This document shows positions 18,280 to 26,692 of a DNA stretch of 64,000 bases, in pieces; position 1 is the first letter of the stretch, and every line of letters starts with the position of its first letter. The translations under genes were made by a program, and so were the position numbers. Source of the stretch: Amycolatopsis balhimycina FH 1894 (GTDB lineage Bacteria; Actinomycetota; Actinomycetes; Mycobacteriales; Pseudonocardiaceae). The stretch lies in the NCBI RefSeq assembly GCF_000384295.1, contig NZ_KB913037.1, positions 10,718,228 to 10,782,227 on the forward strand, written 5' to 3'. The notes beneath the pieces were generated by a model that saw only the letters and a list, made by a program, of their open reading frames with translations, was not told the origin of the DNA and made no database searches.

Positions 18280-20424
18280 GTGGCGGATCGCGCGGCGGTC
18301 GAAAAGATCCTGGACCGGGCGGCAGCCGAAGGCCGGTCCTCGCTGACCGCGCCCGAGGGGCGTGCGGTCTGCGAGGCATACGGTATCCCGACTCCAGCAG
18401 AACGGCTGGCCACCACGGCGGAGGAGGCCGTGGCCCACGCCGGAACCATCGGGCTGCCGGTCGTGCTCAAGATCGTCTCCCCGGACATCCTGCACAAGAC
18501 CGAAGCCGGCGGCGTGCTCGTCGGGCTGCCGGACGTGGATGCAGTATCCGCAGGATTCGCACAGATCGTAGACAATGCCAAGGCGTACAACGCCGACGCG
18601 GAGATCCTCGGTGTCCAGGTCCAGCAGATGCTGACCGAAGGCCAAGAGGTGATCATCGGCTCGGTCACCGACCCGACGTTCGGCAAGATCGTCGCGTTCG
18701 GCCTCGGCGGCATCCTGGTGGAGGTGCTCAAGGACGTCACCTTCCGCCTCGCCCCCACAGCCAGCGAAGAAGCACTGTCGATGGTCGACGGTATCCAAGC
18801 GGCCGAAATCCTCCGGGGTGTCCGCGGATCGGATCCTGTCGACCGTGACGCCCTCGCCGCCGTGATCACCGGCCTCGGCCGGCTGGTCACCGACTTCCCG
18901 CAGCTGTCCGAAGTCGACCTCAACCCGGTGCTCGCCACGGCGGGCGGGGCCACCGCGGTCGACGTCCGCATCCTCGTCGACCCGGACGCCGCGAAGGAGC
19001 CGTACAGGTTCACCCGGGAGGAGATCCTCGCCTCCATGAACCGGATCATGAAACCGGCGTCGGTCGCCGTCATCGGCGCGTCGGCCGAGGCCGGGAAGAT
19101 CGGCAACTCGGTGCTGAAGAACCTGGTCGACGGCGGGTACGCGGGCGAGATCCACCCGATCAACCCCAAAGCGGCCGAGATCCTCGACCGCAAGGCCTAC
19201 GCGAGCATCACCGATGTCCCGGGCGACGTCGACGTCGCGGTCTTCGCCATCCCGGCGGAGTTCGTCCCCGCCGCGCTCGAAGAGGCCGGCAAGAAGGGCG
19301 TGGCGGGCGCGATCCTCATCCCGTCCGGCTTCGGCGAAACCGGCAACATCGAGCTGCAGGACGAGGTCGTCGCGATCGCGCGCAAGCACGGCGTCCGCGT
19401 CCTCGGGCCGAACATCTACGGCTACTACTACACGCCGGAAAACCTGTCGGCGACATTCTGTACACCGTATGACGTCAAGGGCGGCGTGGCGCTCTCGTCG
19501 CAGAGCGGCGGCATCGGGATGGCGATCCTGGGCTTCAGCCGCTCGGCGAAGATGGGCGTCTCCTCGATCGTCGGGGTCGGCAACAAGGCCGACATCGACG
19601 AGGACGACCTGCTCACCTTCTTCGAACAGGACGACAACACCCAGCTCGTCGCCATGCACCTCGAAGACCTCAAGGACGGCCGGTCTTTCGCGGAGACGGC
19701 GAAGCGGGTCTCGAAGCGCAAGCCGGTCGTGGTGCTCAAGGCCGGCCGGACGTCCCAGGGCGCCAAAGCGGCGAGTTCGCACACCGGCGCGCTCGCCGGT
19801 AACGACAAGGTCTACGACGACATCCTCCGCCAGAGCGGCGTGATCCGGGCGCCCGGGCTGAACGACATGCTCGAGTACGCCCGCGGTATCCCGCTGCTGC
19901 CCACGCCGAAGGGCGAGAACGTCGTCATCATCACCGGTGCCGGCGGCTCGGGTGTGCTGCTGTCGGACGCCTGCGTCGACAACGGGCTGAGCCTGATGGA
20001 GATCCCGCCGGACCTCGACACGGCGTTCCGGAAGTTCATCCCGCCGTTCGGCGCGGCGGGCAACCCGGTCGACATCACCGGCGGCGAACCGCCCTCGACC
20101 TACCGCAACACGATCGCGCTGGGCCTCGGGGACGACCGCGTCCACGCCCTGATCCTGGGCTACTGGCACACCATCGTCACCCCGCCGATGGTGTTCGCGG
20201 AACTGGTCGCCGCGGTGGTCGAGGAGTACCGCGCGAAGGGCATCCACAAGCCCGTCGTGGCGTCGCTCTCCGGTGACGTCGAAGTCGAGGAGGCGAGTGA
20301 CTATTTGTACGACCGCGGCGTCGTCGCGTACCCGTACACGACCGAGAAGCCCGTGGCGGTGCTCGGCGCGAAGTACCGCTGGGCGCGGGCCGCGGGCCAG
20401 CTGCCGGACCTGAGTCAACGGTGA
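18280..20424 (+). CDS. ADP-forming acyl-CoA synthetase (acetate-CoA ligase family)
   Basis: A 714-residue fused NDP-forming acyl-CoA synthetase. The ATP-grasp part comes first (about 1-235: VVLKIVSPDILHKTEAGGV, EVDLNPVLA). The CoA-binding domain follows (about 250-380: PASVAVIGASAEAGKIGNSVLKNL), then the ligase domain with the phosphohistidine loop SSHTGALAGN. This order is permuted relative to many archaeal enzymes. The GTG start lies one base after the frc stop, so translation is coupled. In this operon it may activate oxalate or recycle formate as a CoA ester. Substrate choice is an inference from neighbours. Confidence 0.82.
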   Translation: MADRAAVEKILDRAAAEGRSSLTAPEGRAVCEAYGIPTPAERLATTAEEAVAHAGTIGLPVVLKIVSPDILHKTEAGGVLVGLPDVDAVSAGFAQIVDNAKAYNADAEILGVQVQQMLTEGQEVIIGSVTDPTFGKIVAFGLGGILVEVLKDVTFRLAPTASEEALSMVDGIQAAEILRGVRGSDPVDRDALAAVITGLGRLVTDFPQLSEVDLNPVLATAGGATAVDVRILVDPDAAKEPYRFTREEILASMNRIMKPASVAVIGASAEAGKIGNSVLKNLVDGGYAGEIHPINPKAAEILDRKAYASITDVPGDVDVAVFAIPAEFVPAALEEAGKKGVAGAILIPSGFGETGNIELQDEVVAIARKHGVRVLGPNIYGYYYTPENLSATFCTPYDVKGGVALSSQSGGIGMAILGFSRSAKMGVSSIVGVGNKADIDEDDLLTFFEQDDNTQLVAMHLEDLKDGRSFAETAKRVSKRKPVVVLKAGRTSQGAKAASSHTGALAGNDKVYDDILRQSGVIRAPGLNDMLEYARGIPLLPTPKGENVVIITGAGGSGVLLSDACVDNGLSLMEIPPDLDTAFRKFIPPFGAAGNPVDITGGEPPSTYRNTIALGLGDDRVHALILGYWHTIVTPPMVFAELVAAVVEEYRAKGIHKPVVASLSGDVEVEEASDYLYDRGVVAYPYTTEKPVAVLGAKYRWARAAGQLPDLSQR

Positions 20425-20439
20425 CGAAGGAGAACTCTC

Positions 20440-21816
20440 ATGACCGCAGCCACGTACCAGGAGATAGTTGACGAGAACGGAAGAATTTACCGGGTCGGCG
20501 AGTCCGCGCACGACATCATGGGCCGCTCGCGCAGCTGGATGGTCTGGCTGCCCTGGATCGCCATGATGGCGGTCAGCGTGTTCGAGTACGGCTGGGGCGC
20601 CGTCGAGGGCACGCTGGAAGAGAAGTACGGCTGGACGCTGTCGGACGCGTTCTGGCTGGCCAGCATCTGGGCGGTGTTCCAGGCCGGGGTGGCGTTCCCG
20701 GCGGGACGGCTCCGCGAGCGCAACGTCGTCTCGGCGAAGACGGCGATGCTGCTCGGAGCCGTGTTCAGCGGCATCGGCTATTTCACCATCGCGCACAGCG
20801 GGAACCTCACGCTGGCATTCGTCGGGTACTCGGCCCTTGGCGGCACCGGCGCCGGGCTCGTGTACGCGACCTGCATCAACATGGTCGGCAAGTGGTACCC
20901 GGAGAAACGCGGCGCGCGGACCGGGTTCGTCAACGGCGGCTTCGCCTACGGCTCGGTGCCGTTCATCTACCTCTTCAGCGCGTTCCTCGGCCACGAGAAC
21001 GTCACCGGGGTGCTGGACGGCATCGGCCTGTACATGGTGATCGTCGTCGGCGTCTGCGGGTTCCTGTTCAAGGACCCGCCGAAGAGCTGGTGGCCGAAGG
21101 AGGTCGACCCGATCACCTGGGCGAAGGGCAAGACCGGCGTGCGGAGCCTGGCCAAGAACCCGCCCGCGGTCCGCCAGTTCACGCCGATGGAGGCGATCCG
21201 GACCGGCATGCTCCCGCTGATGTGGGTGTGCCTGGTGATCATCGGCGGGGTCTCGCTCTTCGGCATCAACTTCCAGGTGCCCTTCGCCAAGGAGAGCCAC
21301 TTCGGCGCGTTCGTCGCGGCTTCCTCGGCGGGTGTGCTGGCGATCGTCAACGGCACCGGCCGCGCGGTCGTCGGCTGGGCGTCGGACAAGCTCGGCCGCC
21401 GTCAGACGCTGACGATCGTGCTGCTGATCGCCGGCGGCGCGCAGTTCGGCGTGCTCTACGCCGGCAACACGCACAACCTGGTCCTGTTCATGGTGTTCGC
21501 GTTCCTGACCGGGTTCGGCGGCGGGGCGTTCTACCCGCTGTTCGCCGCGCTCGTGCCGGACTACTTCGGCGAGAACAACAACGCGTCGAACTACGGCCTG
21601 GTCTACAGCGCGAAACTGGTCGGCGGCGTCGGCGGTGGCGGGCTCGCCGCGGGGGTCATCAGCGCGTGGGGCTACACCGGCGCGTACGTCCTGGCCGGGT
21701 GCATCGCGGTGCTTTCGGCCGTGCTGACGCTGTTCCTGCGCCAGCCGGGCCGGATGCGCCACCAGCTCGCCGAAACCGAGCTGGTGGCGCGACCGTCGGC
21801 CGCGGCAGGCGGCTGA
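20440..21816 (+). CDS. Oxalate/formate-antiporter-family MFS transporter (paralog 2)
   Basis: A 458-residue, 12-helix transporter starting behind GAAGGAG. It belongs to the OFA group (FEYGWGAVEGTLEEKYGW, GYSALGGTGAGLVYATCINMVGKWYPEKRG, ending LFAALVPDYFGENNNASNYGLVYSAKLVGG). As the last gene of the oxc-frc-synthetase operon it most likely imports oxalate, perhaps in exchange for formate. A strong hairpin follows. Confidence 0.87.
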   Translation: MTAATYQEIVDENGRIYRVGESAHDIMGRSRSWMVWLPWIAMMAVSVFEYGWGAVEGTLEEKYGWTLSDAFWLASIWAVFQAGVAFPAGRLRERNVVSAKTAMLLGAVFSGIGYFTIAHSGNLTLAFVGYSALGGTGAGLVYATCINMVGKWYPEKRGARTGFVNGGFAYGSVPFIYLFSAFLGHENVTGVLDGIGLYMVIVVGVCGFLFKDPPKSWWPKEVDPITWAKGKTGVRSLAKNPPAVRQFTPMEAIRTGMLPLMWVCLVIIGGVSLFGINFQVPFAKESHFGAFVAASSAGVLAIVNGTGRAVVGWASDKLGRRQTLTIVLLIAGGAQFGVLYAGNTHNLVLFMVFAFLTGFGGGAFYPLFAALVPDYFGENNNASNYGLVYSAKLVGGVGGGGLAAGVISAWGYTGAYVLAGCIAVLSAVLTLFLRQPGRMRHQLAETELVARPSAAAGG

Positions 21817-21828
21817 CCATCCGGTATC

Positions 21829-21865
21829 CGCTCCCCGGTCCTGCCGAAATCAGGATCGGGGAGCG
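21829..21865. terminator. Bidirectional hairpin between convergent genes
   Basis: CGCTCCCCGGTCCTG pairs with CAGGATCGGGGAGCG (15-bp arms, one G-U) across a 7-base loop. It sits between the transporter stop at 21816 and the oppositely oriented gntR, overlapping the gntR stop codon, and could end transcription from both sides. Confidence 0.65.
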
Positions 21866-22587
21866 TCCGGACGTTCGTGGTAGGCCTGGCGGGTCCGTTC
21901 GGTGTGCTTGGCCATGATCTGTTCCGCCGTTTCGACGTCCCCGTCGGAGATGGCGTGGATCAGCTCGTCGTGTTCGTTCCACGCGTCCCGCCCGCGGGGC
22001 CGGGCGATCGGTGTGTAGTACCAGCGGACCCGGCGGTCGACCAGGCCGATCAGTTCCGCGAGCACCGAGTTCCCGGACAGCTGGGTGACAAACGCGTGGA
22101 GGGCGGCGTTGGCCGCGACCAGGCCTTCGGTGTCCTCCTCGTGCAGCGCGTCGACGCCGGCCTGCTGCAGTTCCCACAGGCGCCGGACGTCGTCCGGGGT
22201 CGCGTTGCCGGCGGCGAGCTTCGCGGAGTGCGCCTCCAGCACACCGCGGACGCTCAGCAGCTGGTCGGCCTCCTCGTCGGTCGGCAGGTGCACGAACGCG
22301 CCTTGAGCGGGGCGGAGGTCGACCCAGCCTTCGCTCTGCAGACGCTGCAGGGCTTCGCGGACGGGCTGCCTGCTGACGCCGAGGTACTCGGCCAGGTCGG
22401 CCTCGACCAGGTGCTGCCCGGGTTCGAGGGTGCGGTTGATGATCAGTTCGGCGAGGGCCTCGTACACGACCTGGCGCAGCGGAGCGGGCCGTTCGACGCG
22501 CTTGGCGGCGGTCGAGCTGAGCGAGCCCTTGGCCGTGCGGCGGCCGGTCGGGCCGCGGTCGGGGAGCGGGGAAGCGGGCTGGCTCAC
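21850..22587 (-). CDS. GntR/FadR-family regulator of the oxalate region
   Basis: A 245-residue regulator. The winged HTH (LRQVVYEALAELIINRTLEPG, LVEADLAEYLGVSRQPVREAL) is followed by an all-helical FCD ligand domain. Probable metal-binding histidines sit in ALHAFV, NEHDELIHAI and AKHTERT. GTG 22587 is preferred over ATG 22650 because family proteins start close to the HTH and a GAGGTG lies upstream. It is convergent with the oxalate operon and divergent from the ketopantoate-reductase-like gene. Sites with core GTATGCA occur at its own promoter and three others, suggesting a small regulon responding to an organic acid. Confidence 0.85.
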   Translation of the reverse strand: MSQPASPLPDRGPTGRRTAKGSLSSTAAKRVERPAPLRQVVYEALAELIINRTLEPGQHLVEADLAEYLGVSRQPVREALQRLQSEGWVDLRPAQGAFVHLPTDEEADQLLSVRGVLEAHSAKLAAGNATPDDVRRLWELQQAGVDALHEEDTEGLVAANAALHAFVTQLSGNSVLAELIGLVDRRVRWYYTPIARPRGRDAWNEHDELIHAISDGDVETAEQIMAKHTERTRQAYHERPDAPRS

Positions 22588-22638
22588 AGGACACCTCGGA
22601 GGGGAGAGAAAAGCGGTGATCTCCCTCAGGATACAGGT

Positions 22639-22652
22639 TTTGGTATGCAAAA
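22639..22652 (-). promoter_or_regulatory. Putative operator in the gntR promoter
   Basis: The stretch TTTGGTATGCAAAAT around 22638-22652 shares the GGTATGCAA core with the 15176-15189 site. It lies about 55 bp upstream of the gntR GTG start, as expected for autoregulation. Confidence 0.4.
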
Positions 22653-22715
22653 TCCCAGAATCTCACCCGTCTGAGATTCGGCTTTGAAGCCTCTGGGCTG
22701 GATCCTGAATCTAGG

Positions 22716-22729
22716 ATACTGTATGCAAT
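22716..22729 (+). promoter_or_regulatory. Putative GntR operator upstream of the reductase gene
   Basis: ATACTGTATGCAAT is the best-centred copy of the shared 14-bp motif. It is 31 bp upstream of the ATG at 22760, overlapping the region where a promoter would lie. Confidence 0.55.
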
Positions 22730-22759
22730 CGCGTGCTGGACCGAAGTGGGAGGCACATC

Positions 22760-23755
22760 ATGAAGGTGGCTGTTCTCGGCGCCGGGGCGATCGGCGCCTA
22801 CGTCGGAGCCGCGCTGCACCGCGGCGGGACCGAGGTGCACCTGATCGCCCGGCGGGCCCACCTCGCCGCGATGCGGGAGCACGGCGTCCGCGTGCTCAGC
22901 CCGCGCGGCGACTTCACCGCGCATCCGCACGTCACGGACGACCCACACGAAGTCGGCGAGGCCGACTTCGTGTTCCTCGGCCTCAAAGCCAACTCCTACG
23001 CTTCGTGCGGGCCACTGATCGCCCCGCTGCTCGGCCCCGAAACGGCGATCGTGGCCGCGCAGAACGGCATCCCGTGGTGGTACTTCCACGGCCTGAAGGG
23101 ACATCCGCTCGAAGGACGGCGGGTCGAGACCGTCGACCCCGGCGGCTCGGTGACCGCGGTGCTCGAACTGCGGCGCGCGATCGGCTGCGTCGTCTACTGC
23201 TCCACGGTGATCGAAGAACCCGGCGTGATCCGGCACCTCGAGGGCACCCGGTTCTCCCTCGGCGAGCCGGACGGCGAAATCTCCGCGCGCGGCAAGGTGC
23301 TCAGCGCGGCGATGATCGCCGGCGGGCTCAAGGCCCCGGTCGAACCCGACCTCCGCAACGACATCTGGGTCAAGCTGATGGGCAACGTCGCGTTCAACCC
23401 GCTGTCGGCGCTGACCCGGGCGACCATGGCTCAGATGTGCGAGCACGACGACACCCGGGCGCTCGTCGCCACGATGATGACCGAGACCCTCGCCATCGCC
23501 CGCGCGGCGGGCAGCGACCCGGGGATCTCGGTCGAGAAGCGCATCGACGGCGCCTGGCGCGTCGGCCACCACAAGACGTCGATGCTGCAGGACCTCGAAG
23601 CGGGCAAGCCACTGGAGATCGACGCGATCGTCGGGGCGGTCGTCGAGCTGGCCGGCCTGACCGGCGTGCCCGCGCCGGCCCTGCGGTACGTCCACGCCGC
23701 CGTTTCCCTGCTCGACCACACCAGCACCACACCCGTCCCCGTCGGATCGCCCTGA
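22760..23755 (+). CDS. Ketopantoate-reductase-family 2-hydroxyacid dehydrogenase
   Basis: A 331-residue NAD(P)-dependent dehydrogenase of the PanE/ApbA family, with ATG behind GGGAGG. The nucleotide-binding loop is VLGAGAIGAYVG (residues 5-16). The catalytic lysine is probably in NDIWVKLMGNVAFNPLSALT. Context argues against a pantothenate role: it shares a 14-bp operator with the oxalate operon and is divergent from the GntR gene. It may reduce a 2-oxo acid linked to oxalate or glyoxylate metabolism. The true substrate is unknown. Confidence 0.75.
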   Translation: MKVAVLGAGAIGAYVGAALHRGGTEVHLIARRAHLAAMREHGVRVLSPRGDFTAHPHVTDDPHEVGEADFVFLGLKANSYASCGPLIAPLLGPETAIVAAQNGIPWWYFHGLKGHPLEGRRVETVDPGGSVTAVLELRRAIGCVVYCSTVIEEPGVIRHLEGTRFSLGEPDGEISARGKVLSAAMIAGGLKAPVEPDLRNDIWVKLMGNVAFNPLSALTRATMAQMCEHDDTRALVATMMTETLAIARAAGSDPGISVEKRIDGAWRVGHHKTSMLQDLEAGKPLEIDAIVGAVVELAGLTGVPAPALRYVHAAVSLLDHTSTTPVPVGSP

Positions 23756-23761
23756 CCGGAG

Positions 23762-23995
23762 GTGCCCGGGATCCGCCAGACCCCGAAGAGCATGGGGCCC
23801 GAGCTGAAGCTCGAGGTCGGCGCCGACATCCCGCTCGCCCACGCGATCGCGCGGGAGATCATCCACTCCGGACCGGCGAACGAGACGTTCATCGAGCGCG
23901 CCACCGAAGGGTTCGCCGACTTCGGTGGGTTCCCGCTGCGGATCGCGGAGTTCTTCCGCGACGAGTCGCGCGGGCAGTGCGTCCAGAACCGCTAA
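23762..23995 (+). pseudogene. Fragment of a molybdopterin formate-dehydrogenase-like gene
   Basis: This 77-codon frame encodes LKLEVGADIPLAHAIAREI, IHSG, ETFIERATEGFADF. It resembles the internal segment of formate dehydrogenase/molybdopterin oxidoreductase alpha chains (LRPGTDIALANAMAHVII...FI..HTEGF). Everything else of the roughly 700-900-residue enzyme is missing. It overlaps the convergent response regulator by 4 bp. A lost formate dehydrogenase beside oxalate genes is meaningful, because oxalyl-CoA decarboxylation yields formate. Confidence 0.55.
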
Positions 23996-24660
23996 CGCGG
24001 CCGGACCAGGCCGGTCTCGTACGCCAGGACCACGGCCTGGACCCGGTCGCGCAGGCCCAGTTTGGTGAGGATGCGGCCGACGTGGGTCTTCACGGTCGCT
24101 TCCGACAGCACCAGCTCGCCCGCGATCTCCGCGTTCGACAGCCCGGCGGCCACCTTCCCGAGGACTTCGAGCTCGCGTTCGGTGAGCCGGTCGAGGCCGC
24201 GCGCGGTCGGGGGCTCGCCGGCCGGGGTGGCGTCGGGCAGGTGCCCGGCGACGGTGTCCAGCAGCCGCCGGGTGACGCTCGGGGCGACCACCGCGTCGCC
24301 GCGGGCGACCGCGCGGATCGCGGTGAGCAGGTCGTCGGGCGGCACGTTCTTCAGCAGGAACCCGCTGGCCCCCGCCTTGAGCCCGGGGAAGGCGTACTCG
24401 TCGACGTCGAAGGTGGTCAGGATGAGCACCCGCGACCGGGGGTGGGTGCGGACGATCTCGCGGGTGGCGGCGATCCCGTCGACGCCGGGCATCCGCACGT
24501 CCATCAGCACGACATCGGGGTCGAGCTCGGCCGTGCGGGCCACGGCGGCGGTCCCGTCGGCGGCCTCGCCGACGACCGTCAGGTCCGGCTGGGAGTCCAG
24601 CACCAGCCGGAAACCCAGCCGCAGCAACGGTTCGTCGTCCACCAGCAGGATGGTGATCAC
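23992..24660 (-). CDS. NarL/LuxR-family response regulator
   Basis: A 222-residue regulator with a receiver domain (ILLVDDEPLLRLGFRLVL; phospho-acceptor Asp in VVLMDVRMPGVDG; Lys in FLLKNVPPDDL). The C-terminal LuxR HTH is LTERELEVLGKVAAGLSNAEIA and LSEATVKTHVGRILTKL. The GTG start overlaps the histidine kinase stop by 4 bp (GTGA). It is the last gene of a four-gene minus-strand operon with an ABC transporter and probably controls that transporter. Confidence 0.92.
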   Translation of the reverse strand: MITILLVDDEPLLRLGFRLVLDSQPDLTVVGEAADGTAAVARTAELDPDVVLMDVRMPGVDGIAATREIVRTHPRSRVLILTTFDVDEYAFPGLKAGASGFLLKNVPPDDLLTAIRAVARGDAVVAPSVTRRLLDTVAGHLPDATPAGEPPTARGLDRLTERELEVLGKVAAGLSNAEIAGELVLSEATVKTHVGRILTKLGLRDRVQAVVLAYETGLVRPR

Positions 24661-25853
24661 GAGCGGACCCCGAACCGGCCGCGCACCAGCCAGCCACCGC
24701 CGGCCCGCGGTCCCGCGTCGACCACGCCGCCGGTGATGCTCGCACGTTCGCGCATACCACCCAGCCCGTGACCGTCGCTGGTGACCGGGACCGGCGCGGG
24801 CCGTCCGTCGTCGAGCACTTCGAGGGTGACGAGCGGGTCTTCGTAGGTGAGGTGGATCTTCGCCGACGTCGGCGCGACGGCGTGCTTGAGGACGTTGGTG
24901 AGCGCTTCCTGGGCGACCCGGTAGACCGCCAGCTCGACCGTCGGCGGGAGCGGGAACCGCCGTCCGGTAACCGTCCACGTCGCCGGCAGCCCGGTGACCC
25001 GGACCTGGTCCACGAGTTCGTCGATGTCGGCGATGCCGGGCTGCGGGGCCCGCGGGCTGTCCTCGCCCGTGCCGCGCAGCACGCTGAGCAGCCGGTGCAT
25101 CTCGTCGAGCGCCTGCCGCCCGGTGGCCGAGACGTGCTTCGCGGCCGCCTCGGCCTGCCCGGCGTCCGTGCGGGCGGCGAACGCGGCGCCGTCGGCGAGG
25201 GCGATCATGACCGACAGGTTGTGCGCGATGATGTCGTGCATCTCGCGGGCGATGCGGGCCCGCTCGCGTGCCGCCGCGATCTGGCTCTCCTGGTCGCGTT
25301 CCCGCTCGGCCCGCACCGCGCGGTCGTGCAGCGAAGCCAGGTACGCCCGGCGCGTGCGCACGGTCACCCCGAGCGCGAACGCCGCCGTGACGAGCGCGGT
25401 CGCGAACACCAGATGCGCGACGAACACCGCGAGCCCGATGTCGCCGCCGAGGTCGGCCGCGGCGAGCGCGACGACCGTCCCCGCGGCCGCCGCGACGCGG
25501 TACCGGTCGCGGTACGCGGCGACGGTGTACACCGCGACCAGCACCGCGACCGTGGTGGGCGGGAACGAGGTGCCCAGCAAGCCCAGGGCCAGGCTCAGCG
25601 CGGCGGTGACGGCCAGCGCGGTCAGCGGGAACCGCCGCCGGAGCGCGAGCGCCGTGAGCAGCACGACCACGATCCCGGCCAGGAACCGCCGGTCCGGGCC
25701 GGGTGCCTGGGCGCCGACCACCAGGGCCAGGCCGAGAACCCCGAACGCCAGCACGAGGTCCGTGGACACCGGGTGCCGCCGCGCCCACGCGCGCAGCGGC
25801 TCGAGGCCCGGCCAGGCAGGGCGGAAAGCGGGGTCGATCAGTGCTCCGGTCAC
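24657..25853 (-). CDS. Membrane sensor histidine kinase (HisKA_3 type)
   Basis: A 398-residue kinase. Five or six membrane helices fill residues 30-175. They are followed by the dimerisation helix with the phospho-acceptor His in ARIAREMHDIIAHNLSVMI and a HATPase domain (VAQEALTNVLKHA, DDGRP, GHGLGGMRERA). The GTG start at 25853 is about 10 bases behind GGAGGAG. The short extracellular loops suggest intramembrane sensing of membrane stress or an antimicrobial, as in related ABC-linked systems. Confidence 0.9.
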   Translation of the reverse strand: MTGALIDPAFRPAWPGLEPLRAWARRHPVSTDLVLAFGVLGLALVVGAQAPGPDRRFLAGIVVVLLTALALRRRFPLTALAVTAALSLALGLLGTSFPPTTVAVLVAVYTVAAYRDRYRVAAAAGTVVALAAADLGGDIGLAVFVAHLVFATALVTAAFALGVTVRTRRAYLASLHDRAVRAERERDQESQIAAARERARIAREMHDIIAHNLSVMIALADGAAFAARTDAGQAEAAAKHVSATGRQALDEMHRLLSVLRGTGEDSPRAPQPGIADIDELVDQVRVTGLPATWTVTGRRFPLPPTVELAVYRVAQEALTNVLKHAVAPTSAKIHLTYEDPLVTLEVLDDGRPAPVPVTSDGHGLGGMRERASITGGVVDAGPRAGGGWLVRGRFGVRS

Positions 25854-25894
25854 CCGGCCATCATCTCCTCCCGGTCGCCGCGCGGGCACGGCTT

Positions 25895-26692
25895 TCAGGC
25901 ATCCCGCCGCTTCAGCACGACGGCGGCCGCGGCCAGCGCGACGACGACGTAACCGCAGAACCACGCGAAGCCGGTCCACGGCGGGAGGCTGAGCGGCGCC
26001 GGCCGGACCGTGACCATCGCCTGCCCGGCGTTGCTCGGCAGGTACGGCACGACGTGGGGAAGCCAGCTTTCCGGGAGCACCCCGGCCAGGCCCGGGACGA
26101 TCATGACCAGCGCGACCAGCGCCGCGATCGCCCCGGCGGTGTGGCGGATCAGCCAGCCGAGCGCGATCCCGAGCAGCCCGATGCCGGTCAGGTAGAGCCC
26201 GGTCCCGGCCACCGCCCGGAAGACGCCGGGCGCGGCCAGGCTCGTCCCGATGTCCTGGGAGGACAGGAAAGCCTGGCCGCCCAGGAAGGCCGCGAACGCG
26301 GCGACCTCGCCGACCACGAGCGTGACCGCGGCGAACACGGCCGCCTTCGCCGCCAGCACCGGTGTGCGGGCGGGGACGGCGGAGAACGTCGAGCGGATCT
26401 GCCCGGTCGTGTATTCGCCGGACACCACGAGCACCCCCAGGACGCCGAACGCCAGCTGGACGAGGACGTACCCCTGCAGGCTCAGCGCGGTCGGTTCGAG
26501 GCGCGCCCGGGTCTGCGCGCTCAGCTGCGGCCACCGGTCGGCGTTGAGTGCGCAGGTGAGCCAGCCGAGGGCGATCATGGCGGCGACCGCCGTGCCGACC
26601 GTGATCGGTGTGGACTGCAGCGAGCGGAACTTCACCCATTCCGAGCGCATCACGCGGCCGAAGGTCACGCCGGGCGGGTTCGTGGTCGTCAT
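25895..26692 (-). CDS. ABC-2 type transporter permease
   Basis: A 265-residue protein with six predicted membrane helices. The N-terminal VMRSEWVKFRSLQSTPITV and the EYTTGQIRSTFSAVPART loop are characteristic of actinobacterial ABC-2 permeases. Its ATG overlaps the ATPase stop by 4 bp. It probably exports a lipid, peptide or drug together with the ATPase. Confidence 0.88.
   Translation of the reverse strand: MTTTNPPGVTFGRVMRSEWVKFRSLQSTPITVGTAVAAMIALGWLTCALNADRWPQLSAQTRARLEPTALSLQGYVLVQLAFGVLGVLVVSGEYTTGQIRSTFSAVPARTPVLAAKAAVFAAVTLVVGEVAAFAAFLGGQAFLSSQDIGTSLAAPGVFRAVAGTGLYLTGIGLLGIALGWLIRHTAGAIAALVALVMIVPGLAGVLPESWLPHVVPYLPSNAGQAMVTVRPAPLSLPPWTGFAWFCGYVVVALAAAAVVLKRRDA

Noticed and set aside
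18148..21762. A 1204-codon minus-strand open frame across the synthetase and transporter genes
   Set aside because: Composition is Asp/Arg/Gln-rich without domains. Both plus-strand genes are well supported.
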